DNA of 64,000 nt from the NCBI RefSeq assembly GCF_900148835.1, contig NZ_FRYK01000001.1, positions 248,001 to 312,000 on the forward strand. The letters run 5' to 3'. How positions within the stretch are numbered: position 1 is the first letter of the stretch; every line of letters starts with the position of its first letter. The notes beneath the pieces were generated by a model. The model had not been told where the DNA came from and did not search any database. It worked only from the letters and a program-made list of their open reading frames with translations. Positions 10,525 to 17,957 of the stretch are shown here, in pieces. The stretch comes from Flavobacterium cucumis (GTDB lineage Bacteria > Bacteroidota > Bacteroidia > Flavobacteriales > Flavobacteriaceae). The position numbers and the translations under genes were made by a program.

Positions 10525-10893
10525 TTAAGAAAGATGAAACCTCCAATTACAATATAAATCGTAAAGTGGAATAATTTCTTTTGAAGAAAATAATGTTGTC
10601 GTATACGAGTTTGAATACTCTTTTATTGATGTTTTACCAATGTTAAAAGATTTTGACGGAATTGAAAACCAATCCAACTCCACTTCAAACTCAGGTTCTG
10701 ATTCAATGATAACAAATTCACCTTCTTCAACTTGTATGGTATGAAAATGTGAAAAATCAGAAGGGGTATTCTTTTTTTGAAACTCATCTGGAAAGACTAA
10801 TGCTACATCTGGAGAGACATTAGATACAATACAAATAGCCCACATAAGAGATGTGAGTAATAAGGTTGAAGATAATTGTATTGTTTTTTTCAA
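10525..10893 (-). CDS. Small exported protein of unknown function upstream of dabA
   Basis: The protein has 122 residues with an N-terminal hydrophobic signal or anchor (about 6-26). The middle is acidic (EEGEFVIIESEPEFEVELDW). It ends in IPLYDLYCNWRFHLS, and the PLY(D/E)LYC core recurs at the C-terminus of the HYC_CC_PP protein at 13704-14114. The start is a TTG at 10893, with a TAnnTTTG box on this strand at 10922-10929 giving a leader of about 22 bases. No terminator separates it from dabA, so it may be the first gene of the dab operon. I do not recognise a named family. Confidence 0.6.
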   Translation of the reverse strand: MKKTIQLSSTLLLTSLMWAICIVSNVSPDVALVFPDEFQKKNTPSDFSHFHTIQVEEGEFVIIESEPEFEVELDWFSIPSKSFNIGKTSIKEYSNSYTTTLFSSKEIIPLYDLYCNWRFHLS

Positions 10894-10921
10894 AATGAAC
10901 GCTTAATCCCTAAAGTGATTA

Positions 10922-10929
10922 CAAATGTA
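10922..10929 (-). promoter_or_regulatory. -7 box (TAcaTTTG) for the small exported protein and dab operon
   Basis: On the minus strand this reads TACATTTG, an exact match to the Bacteroidota TAnnTTTG element, about 29 bases before the TTG start of the small gene. It is the only good promoter seen upstream of dabA. Confidence 0.6.
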
Positions 10930-10974
10930 TCGTATATTTGAATTCAATTAATTAAAATTGGATAAATTTTAAAA

Positions 10975-11006
10975 AAAATCCGATTAGAAATTTCTAATCG
11001 GATTTT
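10975..11006 (-). terminator. Terminator after the HMA gene
   Basis: AAAATCCGATTAGAAA (10975-10990) and its exact complement (10991-11006) form a perfect 32-base palindrome. On the minus strand it is followed by a T-rich run. It ends the metal operon 4 bp after the HMA stop. Confidence 0.85.
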
Positions 11007-11009
11007 AAA

Positions 11010-11354
11010 TTATTTCATTCGTTCGTAATTACAACACCCATGAAGTTTATCATAGACAGCATCTTGGGCTTTTACTGGAGCCGTATCGTGTCCTACTTCG
11101 GCTATTGCTTTTGCCACAGCAGCAGCAGAACATTTTGTTTCATCTATTACTAAATGAATATCCTGATCTTCAACATGCCATTCAGCGCTTTTAACTCCTT
11201 TAACCGAATATGCGGCTTTTTCAATACGCTTTTCGCACATACCACAATTTCCAGCTACTTTAAATTCTACTCTTTTGTTTTTGCTTTTTTTCTCTTGTGC
11301 AACCATTGTTAGTGAAAAAAGGCTCGCCAACACTAATAAAACTATTCTTTTCAT
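11010..11354 (-). CDS. Exported heavy-metal-associated (HMA) domain protein
   Basis: The 114-residue protein has a signal peptide (1-20, cleavage near MVAQ-E), so it acts in the periplasm. An HMA fold (about 28-95) carries the soft-metal site GNCGMCEKRIE with Cys37 and Cys40, the CxxC that binds Cu(I), Zn or similar ions in metallochaperones. A second Cys pair (Cys107-Cys108 in HGCCNYERMK) near the C-terminus could add metal ligands or a disulfide. It is the last gene after a TonB receptor and a HYC_CC_PP protein, 26 bp behind the receptor, which points to a role handing metal from the outer membrane inward or buffering it. Confidence 0.88.
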   Translation of the reverse strand: MKRIVLLVLASLFSLTMVAQEKKSKNKRVEFKVAGNCGMCEKRIEKAAYSVKGVKSAEWHVEDQDIHLVIDETKCSAAAVAKAIAEVGHDTAPVKAQDAVYDKLHGCCNYERMK

Positions 11355-11379
11355 TTTTTTTAATTTAATATTTTTAAGA

Positions 11380-13647
11380 TTACTCTCCTATTTTATAATT
11401 CTCTTTTCTGTCTTTTATATTAAAACGAATACCTACATAATACATGGCTCCGAAAGTTGGTCCGTATATCATACTACTATCAAAATAAATGCCAAAAGGA
11501 TTTTCATTTTGAACAATTCCATTCATTTGCTTGTAATTTGTCATATTTTCCCCTCCTATGTATGCTTCAAAATTACTTGAAAATGTTCTAGTAATTTGAG
11601 CATTTAACGTTCCAAAAGAAGGTGCAAACTCATCCAAGCGATATTGCTCTGGATTGGATTGTGTATAAGGTAAACGTTGTTCGCCAAGCCAATTGTAAGT
11701 TACATCAAATTTCCATTGTTGCCCTTTATCGTTAATGTGAGTTTCATAGGCAAGGTTTCCAAAAACTCGGTGTTTTGCTTGTAATGGTCGTTCTAATTGT
11801 CCTCTTGTGAATTGCGTCTGTACATCATAGTATTTATAAGCCGTTTTAAAGGTCAAATGCGTCATCAAGTCAACTGAAAATTCCGCTTGAAAGGAATTAG
11901 CGAAACTGTTCCCCTCTAGATTATAAAACAATACTTCCTGTGGAGAATGGTCCACATCTACCACCGCTTGATTTTGAAAATCTGTTCTATAATAATCTAA
12001 AATAACTTCAGCATCTTTTCCTAACAGTTTAAATTTTTGAATGAAACTCAAACCATAATTCCATGCAATTTCAGGATTCAGTCCATATAATTCTCCTTCC
12101 GAATTCAAAATTGAAAAACTTCTATTGGATGCAAACAATTGTTGGTTTTCTGCAAAAATATTGGCTGCGCGTTTTCCTCTTCCAGCCGAAGCTCTTACCA
12201 CAGCATTATTCCAAGGATTGTATCGAAGATGCAATCTCGGGGTGATAAACGTCCCTAAACGATTGTGATTATCAATCCTTGCTCCGGCTACCAGACTAAA
12301 ATTATCGGTATTGTCATAGGTATATTCAAAAAAAGCACCAACAGAATTATCAATTCTTGAAAAATCGCGACTGAAATTCAGTGCTACAAATTCGTTATAA
12401 TCATCATAAGAGAAGTTTAAACCAGTTGTGAATTTATTCTTTGTGTTATTGATAATCGAATTGAATAAAAGATTAGAATAAAAACTTTTTTGATGAATGT
12501 TGTACTGGCTTAATCCAAAATAGGATTCTTGTTTGTGTGACTGAAATGAATTTTGGAATCCAAAGCTCTGAAACGGCATATCAGGAAAGACGTAACCCGT
12601 TTTATTTGAGATTTCAATTTTTTCTGTATTGATCTCGCTTCCCCAAGCATTTGTAGTAAACTTATCTGTGTTAGGATTATAGTCCGTCTCACCTGCTTGT
12701 TTCTCATCGTTCATGTAGCGAACATTTAGAAAACTCACTAAGCCCTTTTCAGCATCGGTATACTGCCAACGATTTAAAATATTGACTTGTTTACCAATTG
12801 GACCATCTAAAAACCCGTCCTTATTCATATCATTTTTACCCACACGTGTGTTTCCATGTAAGAATAAGGTTGAACTTAATTTATCGGAGAATTTATTATT
12901 AAAATGCGTATTAATTTCATAACGCTCATCTTGCGAGGCGTAAGCATTTAGGAAAAAAGGTATATCATCTGCAGGTTTTAAAACTTCGTAATTAATTTGC
13001 CCGGAAATACTTTCATAACCATTGATTACACTTCCAGCTCCTTTGGTAATTTGAATGCTTTCAACCCAAGTTCCAGGTACAAAAGATAAACCATAGGCTT
13101 GAGAAGCGCCACGAACCGAAGGAATATTTTCTTCAGCAATTAAAATGTACGGACTCGTTAATCCTAACATCTTAATTTGACGATTTCCTGTTACAGCATC
13201 TGAAAAATTAACATCAATGGAAGGGTTTGTACTAAAACTTTCAGATAAATTACAACAAGCTGCTTTCAACAACTCTTTTTGCCCCATGACCTGAATGTTT
13301 TGAACTTTGTACAAAGAGTGCTCAGTTCCTCTTTTTGTTTTAGAAATCACAACCTCTTTTAAGGTATTAACTTCTTTTAAAATTACAACAATTGTATTTG
13401 AAGTAATTTCCATTTTCTTGGTTTCAAAACCAATGTAACTTACAACTAAAAAAGTGGATTCAGGTACTTTTTTTAAGCTAAAATTCCCGTTTTCATCTGT
13501 TGTGGTTCCAATTGAAGTGTTGAACCAAAAAACATTTGCTCCTAATAAAGGTTGATTATTTTCGTCTTTTACAATTCCATTAATAGTTTCTTGAGCATAT
13601 AAAAATTGAGAAACAAAGAATAGCAAAAACGCTATTTTTTTAAACAT
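11380..13647 (-). CDS. TonB-dependent receptor of a metal-handling operon
   Basis: The 755-residue outer-membrane receptor has a signal peptide (1-19, FLYAQ), a carboxypeptidase-regulatory-like domain (about 20-100, NGIVKDENNQPLLGANVF), a plug (about 115-225) and a beta-barrel to the C-terminus. The plug holds a vicinal Cys pair in KAACCNLSESF, unusual for this family and seen in receptors linked to HYC_CC_PP genes. The start at 13647 (MFKKIAFLLFF) was chosen because it gives a clean signal peptide; a longer form to 13728 would overlap the upstream stop and bury the signal. The gene sits between the HYC_CC_PP and HMA genes, so the likely ligand is a thiophilic metal or its complex. Confidence 0.9.
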   Translation of the reverse strand: MFKKIAFLLFFVSQFLYAQETINGIVKDENNQPLLGANVFWFNTSIGTTTDENGNFSLKKVPESTFLVVSYIGFETKKMEITSNTIVVILKEVNTLKEVVISKTKRGTEHSLYKVQNIQVMGQKELLKAACCNLSESFSTNPSIDVNFSDAVTGNRQIKMLGLTSPYILIAEENIPSVRGASQAYGLSFVPGTWVESIQITKGAGSVINGYESISGQINYEVLKPADDIPFFLNAYASQDERYEINTHFNNKFSDKLSSTLFLHGNTRVGKNDMNKDGFLDGPIGKQVNILNRWQYTDAEKGLVSFLNVRYMNDEKQAGETDYNPNTDKFTTNAWGSEINTEKIEISNKTGYVFPDMPFQSFGFQNSFQSHKQESYFGLSQYNIHQKSFYSNLLFNSIINNTKNKFTTGLNFSYDDYNEFVALNFSRDFSRIDNSVGAFFEYTYDNTDNFSLVAGARIDNHNRLGTFITPRLHLRYNPWNNAVVRASAGRGKRAANIFAENQQLFASNRSFSILNSEGELYGLNPEIAWNYGLSFIQKFKLLGKDAEVILDYYRTDFQNQAVVDVDHSPQEVLFYNLEGNSFANSFQAEFSVDLMTHLTFKTAYKYYDVQTQFTRGQLERPLQAKHRVFGNLAYETHINDKGQQWKFDVTYNWLGEQRLPYTQSNPEQYRLDEFAPSFGTLNAQITRTFSSNFEAYIGGENMTNYKQMNGIVQNENPFGIYFDSSMIYGPTFGAMYYVGIRFNIKDRKENYKIGE

Positions 13648-13703
13648 AATTGATTGATTTATTGTTATTAATTCTTTGATTTGTAGAATAAAAAACAATA
13701 AAA

Positions 13704-14114
13704 TTATGCGTAAAAAACCAATTGACAATAAAGTTCATAGAGTGGTGGCGCATGGGAATCACAATAAAAAGCAATATGATTTGAAGCTTCTATTGATGGC
13801 TGTAGCGCAACAAAATTAGGATTCCAATCTGTAGTAAGAACTGATAAAGGTTCAAAATCCAATTGAAACGATTTAATAACTATATCATCCGTCTTTTTTT
13901 CAACCTTGATTAGTTTATTAGAACAACAAGTATCGTGAGAATTTTCTTTTGCACAGCAAGACTTTATCTCCTCTACACAAGGTTCTTCTTCTTGATAATG
14001 AAAGGAAACCGATGCAATTTCATCTTTACAATAATGAACCGCAAAACTTAACCCTAAATTACCAAGTAATAGTAGCGAAGCGAGAACTGTACTTATGTGC
14101 TTTTTGAAATTCAT
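13704..14114 (-). CDS. HYC_CC_PP family exported protein
   Basis: The 136-residue protein shows every feature the family is named after: His27-Tyr28-Cys29 after the signal segment (1-26), CC pairs at 53-54 and 63-64, and a Pro-Pro near the C-terminus (HAPPLYELYCQLVFYA). The Cys/His content suggests metal binding in the periplasm or at the membrane, but no function is established. It leads the operon with the CC-containing TonB receptor and the HMA protein. A -7 box (14120-14127) ends only 5 bases before the ATG, so its mRNA may be leaderless or nearly so. Confidence 0.85.
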   Translation of the reverse strand: MNFKKHISTVLASLLLLGNLGLSFAVHYCKDEIASVSFHYQEEEPCVEEIKSCCAKENSHDTCCSNKLIKVEKKTDDIVIKSFQLDFEPLSVLTTDWNPNFVALQPSIEASNHIAFYCDSHAPPLYELYCQLVFYA

Positions 14115-14119
14115 CGGTA

Positions 14120-14127
14120 CAAATTTA
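14120..14127 (-). promoter_or_regulatory. -7 box (TAaaTTTG) for the HYC_CC_PP operon
   Basis: The minus strand reads TAAATTTG. Only 5 bases separate it from the start codon at 14114-14112, placing the expected transcription start at or next to the ATG. I see no clear -33 TTG. Confidence 0.55.
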
Positions 14128-14159
14128 GGAATTAGAAAATAAAAATCCGTTAAAATTTA

Positions 14160-15515
14160 CTAAATTTCAATTACTTGTCCTAAAAACGGCACTTGCGCAT
14201 CAAAACCATATTGTTCCTGTACTTTTAATCGCAACTCATCTGCTGCTTCATTTTCTCCATGTACCATAAATACTTTTTTAGGTTTTGTTTCCAATTCGGA
14301 CAACCAATTTAATAAATCATTTTGATCTCCATGAGCAGATAAACTTTCGATCAACATTATATTTGCCAGAACTGGATAATAATTTCCGTAAATTTTGATT
14401 TCTTGAGCCCCTTCTAATAATTTTCTACCGCGTGTTCCTTCTGCTTGATAGCCTACTAAAGTTATTGTGGTTTCTGGTTTGTCAACTAAATGTTCTAAAT
14501 ATGATAAAACTCTTCCACCCGTAATCATTCCGCTTGCTGCAATGACTACTTTTGGTTTTTTATCGTAAACTGCATTCATACTGTCTTTGAAATCGGAAAT
14601 TAAGGTAAAAACTTTACACATTTCGTCACAATCTTCAAAAGAAAGTCTATGCCATGTGCGATTATCTCTAAAGACATCTAAAACACTAATCCCCATAGGC
14701 GTGTCAATGATGTAAGGCATGTTTGGAATGCGTTCTTCTTTTTTCAATTGCCAAATCAAATACATCATCGTCTGTACCCTCTCCACGGCAAAACTAGGAA
14801 TCACAACGGTTCCTCCTTTGTTGAATGTATTGTTAATGATGGTTTCCAATTCAAATAAAGCATCGGTTTGTGGATGAAGACGATTTCCATAGGTACTTTC
14901 TAAAAACACATAATCCGCTTTTTTCGGTTTTTGAGGCGGAAACATTAGTACGTCATCATCTTGACCAATGTCACCTGAGAAAACCAAAACTTTTCCATCT
15001 ATTGTTAATTCAATCGAACATGCGCCTAAAATATGACTTGCATAGAAGAATTTGAACGAAACAGCATCATCTAATTTTACATCCAAATCTTTATCCACTA
15101 CACGAAACTTCGGAATTACAGCATCTACTTCTGCTTCTGTATATAAAGGTTCTGCTGGATCGTGTTTTGAGAAATGTTCTTCATTTGCTCTTTTAGCTTC
15201 TTCTTCTTGAATTTTCGCACTATCGTATAAAATCAATCGCGAAATTTCTTTCGTAGGTCGGGTGCAGAAAATTTTTCCATTAAAACCTTCTTTAACTAAT
15301 TTTGGCAACCAACCACAATGATCTAAATGTCCGTGAGTAAGAATTACAAAATCAATTGTTTCAGGTAAAATGGAAAGCGGTTCTCGATTTAATTCGCGCA
15401 AAGATTTTATTCCTTGGAACATCCCGCAATCTATCAGAATTCGTAGATTATTGTGTTCGATTAACGTTTTGGAACCTGTTACAGTTCCGGCACCACCTAA
15501 AAAATGAATTTTCAT
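14160..15515 (-). CDS. MBL-fold beta-CASP RNA-processing-like hydrolase
   Basis: The 451-residue protein combines a metallo-beta-lactamase domain with a beta-CASP domain and an RMMBL segment, the architecture of CPSF73-like and KH-less archaeal/bacterial RNA nucleases. The zinc motif HGHLDHCGW gives His61, His63, Asp65 and His66; later metal ligands appear in SHILGACSI and SAHGDQNDLLNWL, and the beta-CASP motif is visible in VVIAASGMITGGRVLSYLEHL. It is cytoplasmic (no signal). It begins 11 bp after the ATP-cone gene, so the two are probably co-transcribed, hinting at linked nucleic-acid work. The substrate is not known. Confidence 0.9.
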   Translation of the reverse strand: MKIHFLGGAGTVTGSKTLIEHNNLRILIDCGMFQGIKSLRELNREPLSILPETIDFVILTHGHLDHCGWLPKLVKEGFNGKIFCTRPTKEISRLILYDSAKIQEEEAKRANEEHFSKHDPAEPLYTEAEVDAVIPKFRVVDKDLDVKLDDAVSFKFFYASHILGACSIELTIDGKVLVFSGDIGQDDDVLMFPPQKPKKADYVFLESTYGNRLHPQTDALFELETIINNTFNKGGTVVIPSFAVERVQTMMYLIWQLKKEERIPNMPYIIDTPMGISVLDVFRDNRTWHRLSFEDCDEMCKVFTLISDFKDSMNAVYDKKPKVVIAASGMITGGRVLSYLEHLVDKPETTITLVGYQAEGTRGRKLLEGAQEIKIYGNYYPVLANIMLIESLSAHGDQNDLLNWLSELETKPKKVFMVHGENEAADELRLKVQEQYGFDAQVPFLGQVIEI

Positions 15516-15526
15516 GATTTTTGCTT

Positions 15527-16351
15527 TTAATTTGTTAATTGATTCGCTTCTTTAAGTACATTTTTGATGCGATTATGACTCAGTTCTATTGTATTCAAAT
15601 AGTCTGGATGTTGAATTAAATCTTTTACGGTGATGCAATCCAAAATGAGTAGTTGATCTTTCTCTGCTTTAGTCAAAGTAGTCAAACAAGTCACAGGATA
15701 TACACGGTATTTATCAACCAACTCTTTTATACCATTTTTCTGTGGATAATCCCAACTCAACATATTCAAACCCGAACATTCTCCAAACTGAATAGCATCA
15801 GTGGTGAATTTGTTATTAGTTACTATGATGCACTTGGAAATAATTCGTTTAGCCGAAAACAAATCATACTTTTTATCCTTCACATCATTAAATCGAGAGA
15901 AAATATACATGGGCACTTTTACATCACTTTTCGCATCTTGACCTGAATGAAATTTACATTCAACCATGGTAAGAATCTCATCTTTGAGAAGTAAAATGTC
16001 GATTTCATGGGAGATACACTTTCCATTTAACGTAACGCTAACTTTGGTTTTAAAACCTTGTTCTTGCATTACTTTTGCTATAAATTTTTCGAAGAAAAAG
16101 CCAGCAGGACCAAGTCCTAATAAAGCCGTTCTAAGATTATAGCGCGCAGCATGAACATTAGAGATGTTCTTCAGTAATTGATAAGCACGCTTGTATATTC
16201 TTTTTGAAGAAATACCTTCATACATTTCGCTTTCAATTTTTTTTATGATAGTTTCCGCTATGGCTTGATCGGCTCCCGATTTTCGTAGAGAATTGATTAG
16301 TTTCTGTTCGTCGTAATGAACCAGTTCACCTGAATATTTTGTAACTTTCAT
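15527..16351 (-). CDS. ATP-cone domain fused to a PD-(D/E)XK nuclease-like domain
   Basis: Residues 1-90 of 274 form an ATP-cone (KVTKYSGELVHYDEQKLINSLRKSG, ending HAARYNLRTALLGLGPAG), the nucleotide-sensing module best known from ribonucleotide reductases and NrdR. Residues 86-160 look like an Mrr/restriction-endonuclease fold: Asp118 in HEIDIL and Glu131/Lys133 in VECKFH supply a D...ExK active site. The remainder (about 215-274) is helical. No reductase domain is present. The combination suggests an ATP/dATP-gated nuclease, but activity is inferred only from motifs. It precedes the beta-CASP gene by 11 bp. Confidence 0.82.
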   Translation of the reverse strand: MKVTKYSGELVHYDEQKLINSLRKSGADQAIAETIIKKIESEMYEGISSKRIYKRAYQLLKNISNVHAARYNLRTALLGLGPAGFFFEKFIAKVMQEQGFKTKVSVTLNGKCISHEIDILLLKDEILTMVECKFHSGQDAKSDVKVPMYIFSRFNDVKDKKYDLFSAKRIISKCIIVTNNKFTTDAIQFGECSGLNMLSWDYPQKNGIKELVDKYRVYPVTCLTTLTKAEKDQLLILDCITVKDLIQHPDYLNTIELSHNRIKNVLKEANQLTN

Positions 16352-16384
16352 TTCGCCTTAAATAATACCTAAAGATATAAAAAT

Positions 16385-16828
16385 TTAACGAGAAATTTGT
16401 TGATAATAAAAAGCAGGTATAAAAAGTACTAAAAAGAGCGGTTGAATTAAAAATCGTCGGATGTAAAACAAAATTAAATAATCAGGTTCTTTAAAAAGAT
16501 GAAGTAATCCAAAGAAAATGGTTATTAATACAACAAACAAAAAAAGAAAAAGGTAGCCTGAAAGAATCATTAAATTCCTTTCGTTAAAAAGGAATCGAAT
16601 GATAATTAGAGAGAAAAATGTGTTTAAGGTATATCGTAAAAGCAGGTTTTCGAATAGCAAATAACGATTCAAATCGGGTACTGGTTTATTTAAATAATCT
16701 ATTTTAAAAAAGGATAAAAAAGGATCATAAAACAACTTGTCCTCCAAAGCTCTTACTAAAATCAGTCCTAACAAAGCCAATCCTATAAAAAACAGTCTTT
16801 TCTTATTTCGCAGTAATTCTTTTAACAT
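16385..16828 (-). CDS. Exosortase F system-associated membrane protein
   Basis: The 147-residue protein has four or five hydrophobic segments (about 12-28, 60-80, 86-108, 125-143) and no soluble domain. It matches the partner protein always found beside XrtF in flavobacteria (FYDPFLSFFKIDYLNKPVPDL is a typical stretch). It overlaps the xrtF stop by 26 bp, indicating translational coupling. Its biochemical role is unknown; a role in the exosortase complex at the inner membrane is inferred from obligate pairing. Confidence 0.88.
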   Translation of the reverse strand: MLKELLRNKKRLFFIGLALLGLILVRALEDKLFYDPFLSFFKIDYLNKPVPDLNRYLLFENLLLRYTLNTFFSLIIIRFLFNERNLMILSGYLFLFLFVVLITIFFGLLHLFKEPDYLILFYIRRFLIQPLFLVLFIPAFYYQQISR

Positions 16829-17360
16829 AGCCCGAAAATTTGGTTACCCATAAAACCCACAAAATGAAAACGACTCCATAAATGAAAAGAGGAAAAATAG
16901 TTCCGTGTAAAAATGCTTCATATTTTGGATAATAATACAAAGCGAAAGAAAGCAATGCAATTCTAATAATGTTTAAAATATGAATTAGAAAAACCCCAAT
17001 GCCTATGTAAAGCATCGTTTTTTTCCATTGCGTTGCGAATGCAAACACAAAAGCTGAAAATAATATCATAATGCTTATCGCATTACAACCTTCAATAACA
17101 CGCGCCACAAATTTTTCTTTAAAAATAATTTTGAAGGAAGCCTCTTTATCGTGTTTGATAAATTGAATATCGTCATGAAAAAGCAACATAAGTTGCTTTG
17201 CTTGATTAGCGACTATTTCTGTAAAAAAATCCAATTCTTTATTTTCGGCATTGTATTGAGTCAAATATATTTTGTAAACAAACGTAAATACCACATAAAA
17301 AAGTAAAAACTTTATTAGGAAGCTAAAAAAAAGTTTGTTTTGACGAATGGTTTTTTTCAA
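16803..17360 (-). CDS. xrtF: Exosortase family protein XrtF
   Basis: Exosortases are inner-membrane cysteine transpeptidases that cut and transfer proteins carrying a C-terminal sorting signal. This 185-residue form has several membrane helices and the catalytic triad: Cys92 in VIEGCNAISI, Arg133 in NIIRIALLS and His152 in AFLHGTIFP. I chose the TTG at 17360 (MKKTIRQNKLFFSFLIKFLLFY) because a -7 box lies at 17376-17383 on this strand, which rules out the longer frame to 17420. Its partner gene follows with overlap. No obvious sorting target is encoded nearby. Confidence 0.9.
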   Translation of the reverse strand: MKKTIRQNKLFFSFLIKFLLFYVVFTFVYKIYLTQYNAENKELDFFTEIVANQAKQLMLLFHDDIQFIKHDKEASFKIIFKEKFVARVIEGCNAISIMILFSAFVFAFATQWKKTMLYIGIGVFLIHILNIIRIALLSFALYYYPKYEAFLHGTIFPLFIYGVVFILWVLWVTKFSGYVKRITAK

Positions 17361-17375
17361 AATATAGATTTTTAA

Positions 17376-17383
17376 CAAAAATA
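17376..17383 (-). promoter_or_regulatory. -7 box (TAttTTTG) for xrtF
   Basis: The minus strand reads TATTTTTG, 15 bases before the TTG start at 17360. It decides the xrtF start. Confidence 0.6.
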
Positions 17384-17409
17384 TAGATTTTTTAATAGGA
17401 AAGAATAAA

Positions 17410-17417
17410 TACTTTTG
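17410..17417 (+). promoter_or_regulatory. -7 box (TActTTTG) for the fRMsr-like gene
   Basis: TACTTTTG ends 15 bases before the ATG at 17433. A TTG at 17415 that would extend the gene lies inside the box, so the ATG is the true start. Confidence 0.65.
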
Positions 17418-17432
17418 CAAAAAAATACCACC

Positions 17433-17888
17433 ATGACATTTGAAGAATTAAAACCTATTGTTTCTAATATAATCGAAAAAGAAACCATTTCACGTGATGA
17501 AAAATTAAAAGAAATCTGTCAATTATTGAGTAATAATGTGAGTTATTATAATTGGGTAGGATTTTATTTTGCTAATCACGAAACCAAAACATTGCATTTA
17601 GGGCCATATGTTGGTGCCGAAACGGACCATACTGTAATTCCTTTTGGAAAAGGAATTTGTGGACAAGTAGCCGAATCTAATGCTAATTTTGTAGTTCCTG
17701 ACGTGAAGGCACAGGACAATTACATCGCTTGTAGTTTTACTGTTAAATCAGAAATTGTTGTTCCATTGTTCGTGAACGGATTAAATATTGGACAAATCGA
17801 CATCGACTCTCATGTGCTAGATCCTTTTACAACAGCAGATGAACGCTTCTTAGAGTTTGTAAATGAACAGGTTGCAAAATTATTCTAA
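17433..17888 (+). CDS. GAF-domain protein, free methionine-(R)-sulfoxide reductase-like
   Basis: The 151-residue protein is a single GAF domain of the fRMsr type, which reduces free Met-(R)-sulfoxide in the cytoplasm. The family core NWVGFYF...LGPYVG...GKGICGQVAES...YIACSFTVKSEIVVPL is visible. Cys76 and Cys100 correspond to E. coli Cys94 and Cys118 (same 24-residue spacing). The position matching E. coli Cys84 appears to be Thr67, so the usual resolving Cys may be missing and recycling could differ. It is a single-gene unit between divergent xrtF and the downstream antiporter, with its own promoter at 17410-17417. Confidence 0.85.
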   Translation: MTFEELKPIVSNIIEKETISRDEKLKEICQLLSNNVSYYNWVGFYFANHETKTLHLGPYVGAETDHTVIPFGKGICGQVAESNANFVVPDVKAQDNYIACSFTVKSEIVVPLFVNGLNIGQIDIDSHVLDPFTTADERFLEFVNEQVAKLF

Positions 17889-17896
17889 GAATCACA

Positions 17897-17924
17897 TTGC
17901 GACTAACTCTTTTTTATACATTTG
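17897..17924 (+). promoter_or_regulatory. Promoter of the cation/proton antiporter
   Basis: TTG at 17897-17899 and TACATTTG at 17917-17924 are 17 bases apart, a full Bacteroidota -33/-7 promoter 33 bases before the ATG at 17958. Confidence 0.68.
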
Positions 17925-17957
17925 TTGTGATTATAACCCTCACGACACAGGTTTTTT

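Noticed and set aside
10933-10940. TATATTTG on the plus strand
   Set aside because: No plus-strand gene follows; it is the AT-rich flank of the minus-strand promoter.
13648-13728. 27-residue N-terminal extension of the TonB receptor
   Set aside because: It would overlap the HYC_CC_PP stop by 25 bp and bury the signal peptide; the ATG at 13647 gives a normal signal.
17415-17432. TTG at 17415 as an upstream start for the GAF gene
   Set aside because: It overlaps the TACTTTTG promoter box (17410-17417); the ATG at 17433 is the true start.
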